Assembly (NCBI RefSeq): GCF_018100925.1
Contig: NZ_JAGJEH010000012.1
Span: 100,607 to 164,606, forward strand
DNA: 64,000 nucleotides
Origin: Pseudoalteromonas luteoviolacea
Lineage (GTDB): Bacteria > Pseudomonadota > Gammaproteobacteria > Enterobacterales > Alteromonadaceae
Direction of reading: 5' to 3'
The stretch's first letter is position 1. Each line of letters opens with the position of its first letter. Below, in pieces: positions 51,246 through 59,937 of the stretch. The notes below the pieces were generated by a model. The model did no database searches and was not told where the DNA came from. It worked only from the letters and a program-made list of their open reading frames with translations. Position numbers and translations under genes: made by a program.

Positions 51246-51996
51246 CTACCTCATCCCGGAAGAGCAAGTCACTCTCTTTGTGTCGCTCCCTGTACAGCTG
51301 GCAAAATTCAGCGGCACTGTGCGCCGTGTCACTCAATAGATGCGCTGTTTTGTCAGAATACCGCTGATACCAATGCTGTTTTAAGGATATCGGTGTGCTG
51401 GGTAATTCATTTAGTATACGTTCACTCAGTACAAAACAAGACTTTCTCGCCAATGCAATCATGTCGTCATTGGCAGCCGCGAGCCAACTGGTCCCTAAAC
51501 TGTTTACGCATACCAGTGGTATATACGGAGCTAAAGCCGGATAGATGTCGTTTTTATAAATCGTAACTTGCCAGTATTTTCTCGCAATTAGGCAAAATTG
51601 CTCAAAGCTTGAAATGGCGCTGAATCCACTGTGTTCAAGTTTGACGATTTCAACACGGGGCTTGTTTGGGTTCACGGTATCATTGGCTGTATCAATATAC
51701 CAATCACCTAGCAAAATAGCGTTTTGAAAATACTCATCTCTGAGGGATCCCCAAGCTGGTTTTAATGTTTGCCCAAGGTTTAATTCATTTTTCAATATTT
51801 GCAGGGGGGCCGATAAAGATGGCATCGCGAGACGCGATTGAAGTAGTTCCAACATTGCATTTCGGATCTCTTTACAGCGACCAAGCGGGTAGGGCTTATC
51901 TGAAAAGTACGGATATTGTGCTGTTAGGCGAAGATCTACAATTAAACGTAACTCAGCTAAATATTGTTCAAGGGCTATTTTCTGATTTTCTTCCAT
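51202..51996 (-). CDS. Conserved-looking hypothetical protein, unknown function
   Basis: A 264-residue soluble protein (no signal peptide or membrane helix) that I do not recognise. It opens MEENQKIALEQYLAELRLIVDLRL, contains a Gly-Arg-Cys stretch (PLGRCKEIRNAML) and an aromatic WGSLRDEYFQNAILLGDWYI region, and looks largely helical in the C-terminal half. Its 3' end overlaps that of the MFS gene by 44 bases in a tail-to-tail arrangement. The gene appears intact and in a codon style like its neighbours. Confidence 0.75.
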   Translation of the reverse strand: MEENQKIALEQYLAELRLIVDLRLTAQYPYFSDKPYPLGRCKEIRNAMLELLQSRLAMPSLSAPLQILKNELNLGQTLKPAWGSLRDEYFQNAILLGDWYIDTANDTVNPNKPRVEIVKLEHSGFSAISSFEQFCLIARKYWQVTIYKNDIYPALAPYIPLVCVNSLGTSWLAAANDDMIALARKSCFVLSERILNELPSTPISLKQHWYQRYSDKTAHLLSDTAHSAAEFCQLYRERHKESDLLFRDEVVKAYLLVAQGVYVA

Positions 51997-52142
51997 GTTG
52001 CTGCTTAATTATATAAATAAACTCATTAAATTATAGTTTTGATCTAGATATTGTACAAATGACGCCATCAAAGAGGGTAGGCTACTTGCTGCTTCTTTAT
52101 TATTTAATATAATGCGCGCTTTAAATTAACGAAGGATAAAAA

Positions 52143-52496
52143 ATGTTTAGAGTTAGTCTTTTTTTACTTGTTGTCTTATTTTCTAAAATCACGTTTGCAA
52201 AACAAATTGATACTCAAGTTACTCATGTTGGATGTCACGTAAATAATAATATTTGCTATATCTATATTCCAAAGGTAAATAATAGCTCTGCAATTCCTAG
52301 TTCAAACAATTGCCCTAGCAGGCATTTGGACTCAATTCGCTGGGATACATCAAAAATAAAAAATGCAGACGCTATTCTCGCTATATTGTTAGCCGCTCAG
52401 GCGACACAAAAGAAAGTATCAATTTGGGTACCGGATGACAGCTCTTCGTGTGTTTCAGGTTTCCCAACCTTATCTTTTGCCCATATCCGAGGCTAA
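52143..52496 (+). CDS. Small secreted protein, unknown function
   Basis: A 117-residue protein with a signal peptide (MFRVSLFLLVVLFSKITFA, cleaved after residue 19). The mature part has four cysteines (GCHVNNNICYI, NNCPSRH, SSSCVSGF), a tryptophan stretch DSIRWDT and the helix AILLAAQATQKKVSIWV. I do not know the family. It stands alone, AT-rich, with AAGGAT as ribosome site. A terminator follows. Periplasmic or secreted location with two disulfides is likely. Confidence 0.75.
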   Translation: MFRVSLFLLVVLFSKITFAKQIDTQVTHVGCHVNNNICYIYIPKVNNSSAIPSSNNCPSRHLDSIRWDTSKIKNADAILAILLAAQATQKKVSIWVPDDSSSCVSGFPTLSFAHIRG

Positions 52497-52537
52497 GTTG
52501 TATAACGCATTGCTAGCGTAATGATTGTTAGAAATAA

Positions 52538-52566
52538 AAAGCCCCGGTGATACGGGGCTTATGTTT
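52538..52566 (+). terminator. Terminator between the secreted-protein gene and srmB
   Basis: The 8-bp stem AAGCCCCG / CGGGGCTT with a GTGATA loop lies between the convergent genes; AT-rich runs flank it on both sides. Confidence 0.75.
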
Positions 52567-53798
52567 TATTTCTTCTTTTTACTTTTTGCTTTAGCGGCTT
52601 TTTTCTTTGCTTTTATTTTTGCTGCGTCTTTTTTCTTTTTCGGTGGCTTGGCTTCTTTGTGCTTTGGCTCCAGCCCTTCAATCGTTCTTCGCTTAAGTTT
52701 CTGATCCGTATAGCGCTCCACTTTACCAAGCATTTCGACGTCATGGGCTTCAACAAGTGAGATGGCAGTACCTTTTTTACCAGCACGGCCTGTTCTGCCA
52801 ATGCGATGTACGTATATGTCGGCAGTGCGCGGCATATCAAAGTTAATTACGTGGGTAATATCAGCCACGTCAATACCACGGGCAGCGACATCCGTTGCAA
52901 CCAAAATATTGGTTCTGCCACTGTGAAAACTAGCCATGGCTGTCATACGCTTATCCTGTGGCATTTCTCCACGCAGCCAAGTTGTTTTGACTTCATTTGC
53001 ATATAGCTCACCAATAAGCTGTTCCAAACGCTCACGGGTTTTGACAAATACGATGGCTTTTTCTACTTCTTCACTTTTTAGTAAATGAGTCAGTAGGGCA
53101 AGTTTATGTTTGTAGTCATCGGCAAGGTGTGCCCATTGATGGATCTTACCTTTTTCTTTTCTTGATGGCTCAGCTTCTAGGAGTGCAGGATCGTTAAGCA
53201 TACGTTCGGCAAAAAGTTCGACGCTATCGCCCTCGAGGGTTGCGGAGAATAAAAAGCTTTGACGGCGGTTCTTTGCTTCGTCACAGATCCTTAGCATTTC
53301 TTTTTTGAAGCCCATATCAAGCATACGATCCGCTTCATCAAGCACCAACAGTTCAACATTGTCCGCATGGAAGTTTTCAGTCTCTAAATATTCCATTAAC
53401 CGACCTGGTGTAGCGATTAGAATATCATTGTTCTTTTCAAAGATTTCTTTATGGCTGCCGTAGTTAATTCCACCGGTAACAACACCAATTCGCAAATGGG
53501 TGTTTTCAGCAAGAGATTGGCACTGATCATGAACCTGATAGGCTAATTCTCGAGTGGGCGTCATAATTAGGACGCGTGCAAATCCTGGGTCTTTTCTTGG
53601 AAAATCCAGTAAATACTGAATCGCTGGGATAAGAAATGCGGCGGTTTTTCCCGTTCCGGTCGGTGCCGATGCAAGAATATCACGTCCAAGGAGCGCTTCA
53701 GGTATCGCCAACTGTTGAATGCTCGTGGCGGTTGTATAACCAATTTTTTTTATGGCAGAGAGTACCTTGCCATCAAGATCGAATTCAGAAAATTGCAT
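52566..53798 (-). CDS. srmB: DEAD-box RNA helicase SrmB
   Basis: ATP-dependent RNA helicase (410 residues) that helps early assembly of the 50S ribosomal subunit. All helicase motifs are present: APTGTGKT (Walker A), PTRELA, the DEAD box, SAT, DVAARGID and HRIGRTGRAG. The tail from about 375 is a very basic, lysine-rich extension (KPPKKKKDAAKIKAKKKAAK), likely for RNA binding. The N-terminal FSEFDLDGKVLSAIKKIGY and the LLDFPRKDPG stretch fit SrmB rather than RhlE. The gene is divergent from trmN6 as in E. coli. Confidence 0.93.
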   Translation of the reverse strand: MQFSEFDLDGKVLSAIKKIGYTTATSIQQLAIPEALLGRDILASAPTGTGKTAAFLIPAIQYLLDFPRKDPGFARVLIMTPTRELAYQVHDQCQSLAENTHLRIGVVTGGINYGSHKEIFEKNNDILIATPGRLMEYLETENFHADNVELLVLDEADRMLDMGFKKEMLRICDEAKNRRQSFLFSATLEGDSVELFAERMLNDPALLEAEPSRKEKGKIHQWAHLADDYKHKLALLTHLLKSEEVEKAIVFVKTRERLEQLIGELYANEVKTTWLRGEMPQDKRMTAMASFHSGRTNILVATDVAARGIDVADITHVINFDMPRTADIYVHRIGRTGRAGKKGTAISLVEAHDVEMLGKVERYTDQKLKRRTIEGLEPKHKEAKPPKKKKDAAKIKAKKKAAKAKSKKKK

Positions 53799-53865
53799 AA
53801 TGCATCACAAATAAAGGACAATAGCGGAATTATACTTGTGCTTGGCGTTTTCTAAAAGGTGCAAT

Positions 53866-54564
53866 ATGACAAGCTTTGCATTTAAACAATTTAAAATTGA
53901 CCAAAACCATGCTGCAATGAAGGTTTCAACTGACGGGATAATGTTTGGCGCGTGGGTGTCGCTTCGTGGCACAAAAAGGGTATTAGATATCGGAGCCGGC
54001 ACTGGGCTGTTGAGTTTGATGGTGAAACAGCGAGCTCCAAGCTTGGCTGTAAGTGCGATTGAAATTGATGATCTCGCAATCAAAGATGCACGTCACAACT
54101 TTGAACAGTCACCATGGTCCGATATAAAGTTATATCATCAGGCGGTTCAGGGGTTTGAAAATGGCAAGAAGTTTGACCTAATAATCAGCAATCCGCCCTA
54201 TTTTCAAGACAGCCTGAAAGGGAATAATACACAAAGAAATACAGCACGCCATACCGACAGTTTAAGTTTTTCAGAGTTGATAGAGGCTTTTCTTCGTCTT
54301 TCGTCAGAAACTGCGAGATTGGCGATTATCTTACCCTATGATGGTGCGCAGGTTTTTATTGAACAAGCGCAATGTCAGGGTTTATATTTAGTTCGTCAAT
54401 GCGAGGTAAATACCACGCCAACAAAACCGGTCTCTCGTTTGATGTTCGAACTGTCAAAATATGCAGAGCCGCTAAAAACAGAGTCTCTGTGTATTTATGA
54501 TATGAGTAATCAGTACAGTGAGTTATACACAAAGTTGTGTCGAGATTTTTATTTGAAAATGTAA
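53866..54564 (+). CDS. trmN6: tRNA1(Val) (adenine-37-N6)-methyltransferase
   Basis: A SAM-dependent methyltransferase (232 residues) that methylates A37 of tRNA-Val1 (YfiC in E. coli). The SAM motif LDIGAGTGLLSLMVKQR and the catalytic NPPY (in LIISNPPYFQDS) are present, and FKQFKIDQNHAAMKVSTDG is the family's N-terminal block. I chose the ATG at 53866 with AAAGG upstream; a longer frame from 53836 is less likely. It is divergent from srmB, with about 70 bases between the starts. The next gene starts 53 bases later. Confidence 0.92.
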   Translation: MTSFAFKQFKIDQNHAAMKVSTDGIMFGAWVSLRGTKRVLDIGAGTGLLSLMVKQRAPSLAVSAIEIDDLAIKDARHNFEQSPWSDIKLYHQAVQGFENGKKFDLIISNPPYFQDSLKGNNTQRNTARHTDSLSFSELIEAFLRLSSETARLAIILPYDGAQVFIEQAQCQGLYLVRQCEVNTTPTKPVSRLMFELSKYAEPLKTESLCIYDMSNQYSELYTKLCRDFYLKM

Positions 54565-54617
54565 AGCAGTGCAGGGAGTAGGCATACGAACAAGCTGTTT
54601 AAAAAATAAGGAGTGAG

Positions 54618-55130
54618 ATGGAGCGTACACAACAGCTAAAGGTAATTCTGAGCTTTTTAACCGAAATCGGCCTGCCATATAAACTGTCTAATTTAGGCGA
54701 TGATACTTTTTTGCCTGGATTGCAGCATCGGCAAGGCCGGCTAGAAATTGATCTTAATAAACTGACTTACCCAGGAGATATTTTACATGAAGCCGGTCAT
54801 TACGCGGTATGTGAGCCTACCGAACGCCACCTGCTAGATGGTGATATTTATAAGACGGGATTACAGCATAGTCGTCCTAAGCAACAAATGATGGGTGAAG
54901 AAATGGCTGCCACTGCTTGGTCTGTAGCGGCGGCGAAGTATTTAGGCTTTTCGTTGGACATAGTGTTCCATGAAGCTGGGTACCGAGGAGCCAGTGAAAG
55001 TCTTATCACCGCTTTTGAGCACGGTGGTGGGATTGGACATCCGCTGTTAAACGCATATCAAATGAGTTGTCCAGATAAGGGATTTCCGACTATGAAAATG
55101 TGGATAAGAACCGTGTCTTGGAACCAATAA
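54618..55130 (+). CDS. HExxH-containing putative metalloprotein, unknown function
   Basis: A 170-residue soluble protein with a clear zinc-binding-type motif HEAGH (57-61), followed about 33 residues later by GEEMAATAW (93-101), where Glu94 or Glu95 could be the third ligand. The arrangement recalls small metallopeptidase-like proteins, but I do not recognise the family. The second half includes FEHGGGIGHPLLN and ends MWIRTVSWNQ. There is no signal peptide. GGAGTGAG precedes the ATG. It sits between trmN6 and the VanZ-like gene, ten bases before the latter. Confidence 0.7.
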   Translation: MERTQQLKVILSFLTEIGLPYKLSNLGDDTFLPGLQHRQGRLEIDLNKLTYPGDILHEAGHYAVCEPTERHLLDGDIYKTGLQHSRPKQQMMGEEMAATAWSVAAAKYLGFSLDIVFHEAGYRGASESLITAFEHGGGIGHPLLNAYQMSCPDKGFPTMKMWIRTVSWNQ

Positions 55131-55140
55131 GGAGTAATGA

Positions 55141-55536
55141 GTGCTATATCGTTGTGTTGTCATAGCTGCGACAAGTTTCTTAGCATTTATTTGTTATATG
55201 GTCTATTTGGCTAATACTGGCGGCCACAGTATCTTTTTTGAACTCGTGCAAAGATTACCCTACGGAGACAAAATAGGGCACTTTGTTTTATTTATGGTAC
55301 TAAGTTCATTAGTGAGTGCCGCTTGGAAGTTTAAAACTCGGCAATTTTTGGGTTGGAGAGTTTATCAAGGGAGTTTATTTGTCTTGTTGTTTGTTGTGGT
55401 AGAGGAGTCTAGCCAACTATTTATCCCTAGCCGTTCATTTGATCCACTAGATTTTTTAGCAAATTTACTCGGCGTATTGGCCGGTACAATGTTTTGTAGG
55501 TTAGCTGTAAAAACAGCTAGGTTACCGCAGATATAA
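55141..55536 (+). CDS. VanZ-family membrane protein
   Basis: A 131-residue inner-membrane protein with four hydrophobic segments and the VanZ-type signature: GDKIGHFVLFMVLSSL in the first half and VVVEESSQLFIPSRSFDPLDFLANLLGVLAG-like residues (key Glu-Glu, Gln, Arg, Asp) in the second. The family is named for a teicoplanin-resistance protein, but most bacterial members have no known role. The start is GTG at 55141 with AAGGAG six bases upstream. It lies ten bases after the HExxH gene and may be co-transcribed with it. Confidence 0.8.
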   Translation: MLYRCVVIAATSFLAFICYMVYLANTGGHSIFFELVQRLPYGDKIGHFVLFMVLSSLVSAAWKFKTRQFLGWRVYQGSLFVLLFVVVEESSQLFIPSRSFDPLDFLANLLGVLAGTMFCRLAVKTARLPQI

Positions 55537-55556
55537 TGAGCGGGCTTTGCCGCTCA
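55537..55556 (+). terminator. Hairpin between the VanZ-like gene and fldB
   Basis: The 7-bp stem TGAGCGG / CCGCTCA with a GCTTTG loop lies directly after the VanZ-like stop, between convergent genes. It has no clear T-run. Confidence 0.45.
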
Positions 55557-55564
55557 ACAATAAT

Positions 55565-56086
55565 TTAAAGAGTATTGGCGTATTCTGTCATCACTTGTTC
55601 AATCCAAGTGGCAATGCGCTCGTCACTTTTATCATATTGACTGTCTTCGTCCAGCGCGAGTCCAACAAAGTGTTTGCCATCCTCCGTTAGAGCTTTAGAT
55701 GCCTCAAATTCATAGTCATCAGAATTTGGCCAATATCCAATAAAATTAACACCTTGAGGTGAAATTTTATCATGTAGCATGCCTAGCGCATCTTGAAACC
55801 ATTGGCCATACCCTTGTTGATCACCCATGCCAAATAGCGCGATGGTTTTGCCACTTAGCTCGACATTCTCGATATCATCCCACTGAGACTCCCAATCTTC
55901 TTGAAGTTCACCAAAGTCCCAGGTGGAGATACCAAAAATCAAAAAGTCGAATTGCTCTGCATTTTTCAATGGTTCATCTTTGATATTGTGCAGTGACACC
56001 ATGTCTTTACCTATGATGTCTTGCATTTTTTCGGCGGCCATTTCTGTATAACAGGTTGTTGAACCGTAAAATAACCCGATTTGCAT
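55565..56086 (-). CDS. fldB: Flavodoxin FldB
   Basis: Long-chain flavodoxin (173 residues), an FMN electron carrier. The phosphate-binding loop GSTTCYTEMAA, GISTWDFGELQEDW and FGMGDQQGYGQWF match FldB rather than FldA. I chose the ATG at 56086, which gives the usual 173-residue FldB start MQIGLFYGST; a GTG four codons earlier is possible. It is divergent from xerD, exactly as in E. coli, which supports the assignment. Confidence 0.94.
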   Translation of the reverse strand: MQIGLFYGSTTCYTEMAAEKMQDIIGKDMVSLHNIKDEPLKNAEQFDFLIFGISTWDFGELQEDWESQWDDIENVELSGKTIALFGMGDQQGYGQWFQDALGMLHDKISPQGVNFIGYWPNSDDYEFEASKALTEDGKHFVGLALDEDSQYDKSDERIATWIEQVMTEYANTL

Positions 56087-56163
56087 TTTATTCTTCACTC
56101 GAATGGCTGTTACTATATGGGGGCAGTCTACATTAAGGCTTAATCAATTGATACAGGCAGCCC

Positions 56164-57090
56164 GTGAACGAACAAGAAACCATACTCGAATTTGAAGATG
56201 ACCATTTTGATCCCATAGAACTATTCTTAGATGCGCTATTTTTAGAGCAAGGGTTGAGTGATAATACAATTGCTGCGTACAGGAATGACCTAGAGAAGTT
56301 TTCTGATTTTGTACAAAAACAACTCAATGGACAAGAGATCTTGGCGGTCAGTGTGGCAGATATTGAAGCATACTTGGCCCACCGGGTTGATTTAGGGCTG
56401 AAACCTAGGAGCACTGCGCGCTCAATAAGCGCATTAAAAAGGTTTTATTTATATTGGGTGAACCATAAAAAAATCGCCCAAAGCCCATTGGTGAATATTG
56501 CACAACCTAAAACAGTACAGTCTTTGCCAAAAACGCTCACAGAACAAGAAGTGGAAGCATTGCTCGCTGCACCGGATGTGGAAGATGCCATGGGGCTGAG
56601 AGATAAAGCAATGCTGGAATTACTTTATGCTACGGGGTTACGTGTAACAGAGCTGGTTGGCCTGAGAATTGAGCAAATCAATTTACGCCAAGCTGTGGTG
56701 TTAGTGAAAGGCAAAGGCGGTAAGGAGCGTATGGTCCCGATGGGCCAAGAGTCATTGCGTTGGGTTGAACAGTTTTTGAAAGTTGGTCGGCCACAAATGG
56801 TCAAGCATGCCAATGATTTTGTGTTTCCCTCAAAGCGTGGCATAGGTATGACACGGCAAACTTTTTGGCATAGAATCAAACACTATGCTATGTTGGCTGA
56901 TGTTAAGTCTCCGTTATCGCCACATACGTTACGTCATGCATTTGCAACACATTTGCTGAATCATGGAGCGGACTTACGCGTTGTGCAAATGATGTTGGGT
57001 CATAGTGACTTGTCAACGACACAAATATATACCCATGTTGCTAGTGAGCGATTAAAATCACTGCACGAACAACACCATCCAAGGGCTTGA
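56164..57090 (+). CDS. xerD: Tyrosine recombinase XerD
   Basis: Site-specific recombinase (308 residues) that with XerC resolves chromosome dimers at dif. Catalytic residues are Arg160 (GLRVTEL), the lysine in KGKGGKERMVP, His254 and Arg257 (HTLRHAFATH), His280 (GHSDLSTTQ) and the nucleophile Tyr289 (IYTHV). The N-terminal SAM-like DNA-binding domain covers about 15-105. The start is GTG at 56164. It opens the conserved xerD-dsbC-recJ-prfB-lysS block. Confidence 0.97.
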   Translation: MNEQETILEFEDDHFDPIELFLDALFLEQGLSDNTIAAYRNDLEKFSDFVQKQLNGQEILAVSVADIEAYLAHRVDLGLKPRSTARSISALKRFYLYWVNHKKIAQSPLVNIAQPKTVQSLPKTLTEQEVEALLAAPDVEDAMGLRDKAMLELLYATGLRVTELVGLRIEQINLRQAVVLVKGKGGKERMVPMGQESLRWVEQFLKVGRPQMVKHANDFVFPSKRGIGMTRQTFWHRIKHYAMLADVKSPLSPHTLRHAFATHLLNHGADLRVVQMMLGHSDLSTTQIYTHVASERLKSLHEQHHPRA

Positions 57091-57153
57091 TGGAATTTTT
57101 TTGCAGTTTTACGGTCTTATTGGTGAATGAAGAACGAATTTACGAGAACAAAG

Positions 57154-57885
57154 ATGAAAAAGTTATTATTAGCAGCCGCGCTTGCGGTTGGTGCATCTGC
57201 GTATGCAAATGAAGCACCTGAAAAAGAGGGAGTTTTTTCAATCAATCCAATTCAGCAGTCGTTAGCTGGATTAGGGTTGTCAGTAAATGACATTTCGGAT
57301 AGTCCGATCCCTGGGTTAAAAACCGTGATCACAGACCGAGGTGTTTTTTACTCAAGCCCTGACGGTCGTTATTTAATGCAAGGCGCATTAATTGACATTC
57401 CAAACAGAAAAAACCTGACTGAAGACGCATTGAGTGGCGTTCGCAAAGAAGGCTTAAAGCAATATGAAGACTCAATGATTGTCTACAAAGCTGAAAATGA
57501 AAAGCATCAGGTAACGATTTTTACAGATATCACTTGTGGTTACTGTCGTAAACTTCACCGCGAACTAGAAGACTACCTAGAAGCTGGGATCACGGTTAAA
57601 TATCTTGCTTTCCCACGTGGCGGTATCCAAAGCCAAGGTTATGAAGATTTAATGAATGTTTGGTGTGCAAAAGATGCAGCAACGGCAATGACAGAGGCGA
57701 AAGCCGGTAACCCAGTTGCGGATGTAAAAGGCTGTAGTGCACCTGTTGCTGAACACTATCAGTTAGGTCAAAAGTTCGGTGTTTCTGGCACACCAGCGAT
57801 TATTCTTGAAGATGGTACAATCATTCCTGGTTATCAGCCAGCAGCAGAGCTAGCAGCGTCTTTAGAAAGAAATGCAAAGTCTTAA
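57154..57885 (+). CDS. dsbC: Thiol:disulfide interchange protein DsbC
   Basis: Periplasmic disulfide isomerase (243 residues). A signal peptide (KKLLLAAALAVGASAYA) is followed by an N-terminal dimerisation domain and a thioredoxin fold with the active site Cys128-Gly-Tyr-Cys131. A second cysteine pair (NVWCAKDA and VKGCSAP) forms the structural disulfide of the family. The cis-proline lies in VSGTPAI. I chose the ATG at 57154 so that the signal peptide begins directly; one at 57127 would add nine residues. A terminator separates it from recJ. Confidence 0.94.
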   Translation: MKKLLLAAALAVGASAYANEAPEKEGVFSINPIQQSLAGLGLSVNDISDSPIPGLKTVITDRGVFYSSPDGRYLMQGALIDIPNRKNLTEDALSGVRKEGLKQYEDSMIVYKAENEKHQVTIFTDITCGYCRKLHRELEDYLEAGITVKYLAFPRGGIQSQGYEDLMNVWCAKDAATAMTEAKAGNPVADVKGCSAPVAEHYQLGQKFGVSGTPAIILEDGTIIPGYQPAAELAASLERNAKS

Positions 57886-57911
57886 GCTTTACGTATAATA
57901 GACACATTACG

Positions 57912-57938
57912 AAAAAAAGGCCGTTCGGCCTTTTTTTG
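57912..57938 (+). terminator. Terminator after dsbC
   Basis: The stem AAAAAGGCC / GGCCTTTTT with a GTTC loop and a T-run lies 27 bases after the stop. Confidence 0.93.
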
Positions 57939-58001
57939 TGCCTGCAAGTTTTACGCTACAAAAACGCTTTGCAACGGTACATTGATATATTAGAAAGTTA
58001 A

Positions 58002-59744
58002 ATGAAGAGTTCTATGCAAACCAAGATCCAGCCCCGGGCGCGCGTTGAAGACAGCTACTTACCTGATAGCCTCCACCCAGTAATCAAACAGCTCTATGCT
58101 GCACGAGGTGTGCAATCTGCCAATGAGTTGAATAACAGCGCAGCAACCTTGTTAGATTTTAAGTTGTTTAAAGACATATCCGTTGCTTGTGAGATACTGG
58201 CCTCTGCCCTCAATGCGCAGCAGCGTATTCTTATTGTCGGTGATTTTGATGCGGATGGGGCGACCAGTACCGCGGTACTGATGCAGGGATTGCCAGAGTT
58301 TGGTTTTGCCAACGTAGATTATTTGGTGCCAGATAGGTTTAGTTTAGGCTATGGCTTGAGTCCGGCACTGGCGGAGCAAATTGTGCAATTGGGGCCAGAT
58401 CTCGTCATTACTGTGGACAATGGTATTTCATGTATTGCAGGGATTGAGATAGTCAAAGCTGCGGGGATCGCTGTGATTGTGACTGATCACCACTTGCAAG
58501 GTGAGCAGTTGCCAAATGCGGACGCTATCATTAACCCCAATCGCCATGACTGTGAGTTTCCGTCTAAATCAATAGCTGGAGTGGGTGTGGCGTTTTATTT
58601 GTTGATCGCATTACGCCATCATCTGAGGGCTACATCGTACTTCCAAAACACACAGCGACAAGAACCTAATTTAGCTTCCCTACTCGATATAGTCGCCTTG
58701 GGTACGGTTGCAGATGTTGTTGCTTTAGATGCAAACAATCGTACTTTGGTATTCCAAGGTTTAGCGCGCATTAAAAATGGCCAAACGCGCCCAGGTATTA
58801 AAGCGCTGATTGAGGTATCCAATCGCAATATGAATCGTTTAACAGCCAGCGATTTTGGTTTTTCGCTTGCGCCGCGATTGAATGCAGCCGGACGATTAGA
58901 TGATATGAGCTTGGGCATTGCGTGTTTATTGGCCAAAGATGAGTATCAAGCCCGGCGAATTGCCAATGAATTAGATAGTTTAAATCATGAAAGGCGTGAG
59001 ATTGAGCAGGGCATGCAACAAGAAGCACAAGCTGTATTAGAGCGGTTGAGTTATAAGACCCAAACTATCCCAACAGCCGTATGTTTGTTTCAAGATGACT
59101 GGCACCAAGGTGTCATAGGGATCTTAGCGGGTCGGCTAAAAGAAAAGTATCACCGACCAGCAGTGATATTTGCGCAAGGGGATGAGGGGCAAATAAAAGG
59201 CTCTTGTCGGTCAATAGAAGGTATTCATATGCGAGATCTGTTGGAGCGTATTAATACCCAATCACCGGGGTTAATTTTAAAGTTTGGTGGTCATGCGATG
59301 GCTGCTGGCCTTAGCATCAATGAAGCTCAATTTGCAGAGTTTAAAGTCGCATTTGAAACTGAAGTCGAAAAACAGCTCACAGAAGAGTTAAAACAAAGTG
59401 TTTTGCTAACAGATGGGGCACTACCTAGCGAGTGTTTTAACATGGAATTTGCCAATCAGCTTCAAGCGGCTGGGCCGTGGGGGCAACAATTTCCTGAGCC
59501 GATATTCAGTGAACGTTTTGAGCTAGTGCAGCAGCGACTCGTCGCGGAAAAACATTTAAAACTTGTATTAAAACACCCGACGGGAAAACTGGTCGATGCC
59601 ATTGCATTTAATGTTGACCTCAGGGCTTGGCCGAATATGTCAGCACAGTTTGCTGAGGTAGCATATCAATTGGATATCAATGAGTTCAGGGGCAAGTTTT
59701 CGTTGCAACTTATTGTGCGTGAAATTCAGGCTGTCAAAGAGTAA
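58002..59744 (+). CDS. recJ: Single-stranded-DNA-specific exonuclease RecJ
   Basis: A 5'-3' single-strand DNA exonuclease (580 residues) of the DHH family, active in recombination and mismatch repair. Metal motifs are VGDFDADGATST (motif I), VTVDNGISC-like (LVITVDNGIS), VTDHHLQ (the DHH motif), PNRHDCEFP and GTVADVVAL. DHHA1 follows with SLGIACLLAKDEYQAR and KFGGHAMAAGLSI, and an OB-like region closes the chain. Start ATG at 58002; one four codons later (58014) is equally possible. It is the third gene of the block. Confidence 0.96.
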   Translation: MKSSMQTKIQPRARVEDSYLPDSLHPVIKQLYAARGVQSANELNNSAATLLDFKLFKDISVACEILASALNAQQRILIVGDFDADGATSTAVLMQGLPEFGFANVDYLVPDRFSLGYGLSPALAEQIVQLGPDLVITVDNGISCIAGIEIVKAAGIAVIVTDHHLQGEQLPNADAIINPNRHDCEFPSKSIAGVGVAFYLLIALRHHLRATSYFQNTQRQEPNLASLLDIVALGTVADVVALDANNRTLVFQGLARIKNGQTRPGIKALIEVSNRNMNRLTASDFGFSLAPRLNAAGRLDDMSLGIACLLAKDEYQARRIANELDSLNHERREIEQGMQQEAQAVLERLSYKTQTIPTAVCLFQDDWHQGVIGILAGRLKEKYHRPAVIFAQGDEGQIKGSCRSIEGIHMRDLLERINTQSPGLILKFGGHAMAAGLSINEAQFAEFKVAFETEVEKQLTEELKQSVLLTDGALPSECFNMEFANQLQAAGPWGQQFPEPIFSERFELVQQRLVAEKHLKLVLKHPTGKLVDAIAFNVDLRAWPNMSAQFAEVAYQLDINEFRGKFSLQLIVREIQAVKE

Positions 59745-59937
59745 TTCAGTTCATTTGCACAAACAGTGAAAGATATCCGGTTAAACCCCAAAATTAACTT
59801 GTTTTGGGGCTGATATCTGACGGCAAATTTTGTTAGTATTGGCCGTTTAGATAGCCTGCCTAAACACGCATCGTAAATTGACTATTAAAATAGTGGGTGC
59901 AGGCTAGGTAGTAAAGGCATAAATTGGAGTAATGTAG
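59745..59937 (+). promoter_or_regulatory. Structured leader before prfB
   Basis: 193 bases without a gene. They hold a nested hairpin with arms AGATATC (59771-59777) / GATATCT (59812-59818) around CCCCAAAA / TTTTGGGG, probably ending the recJ transcript. A second element has AGCCTGC (59853-59859) / GCAGGCT (59899-59905) around an inner ACTATT / AATAGT hairpin. GGAG lies at 59926, followed by an ATG-TAG start-stop just before the prfB start. Confidence 0.5.
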
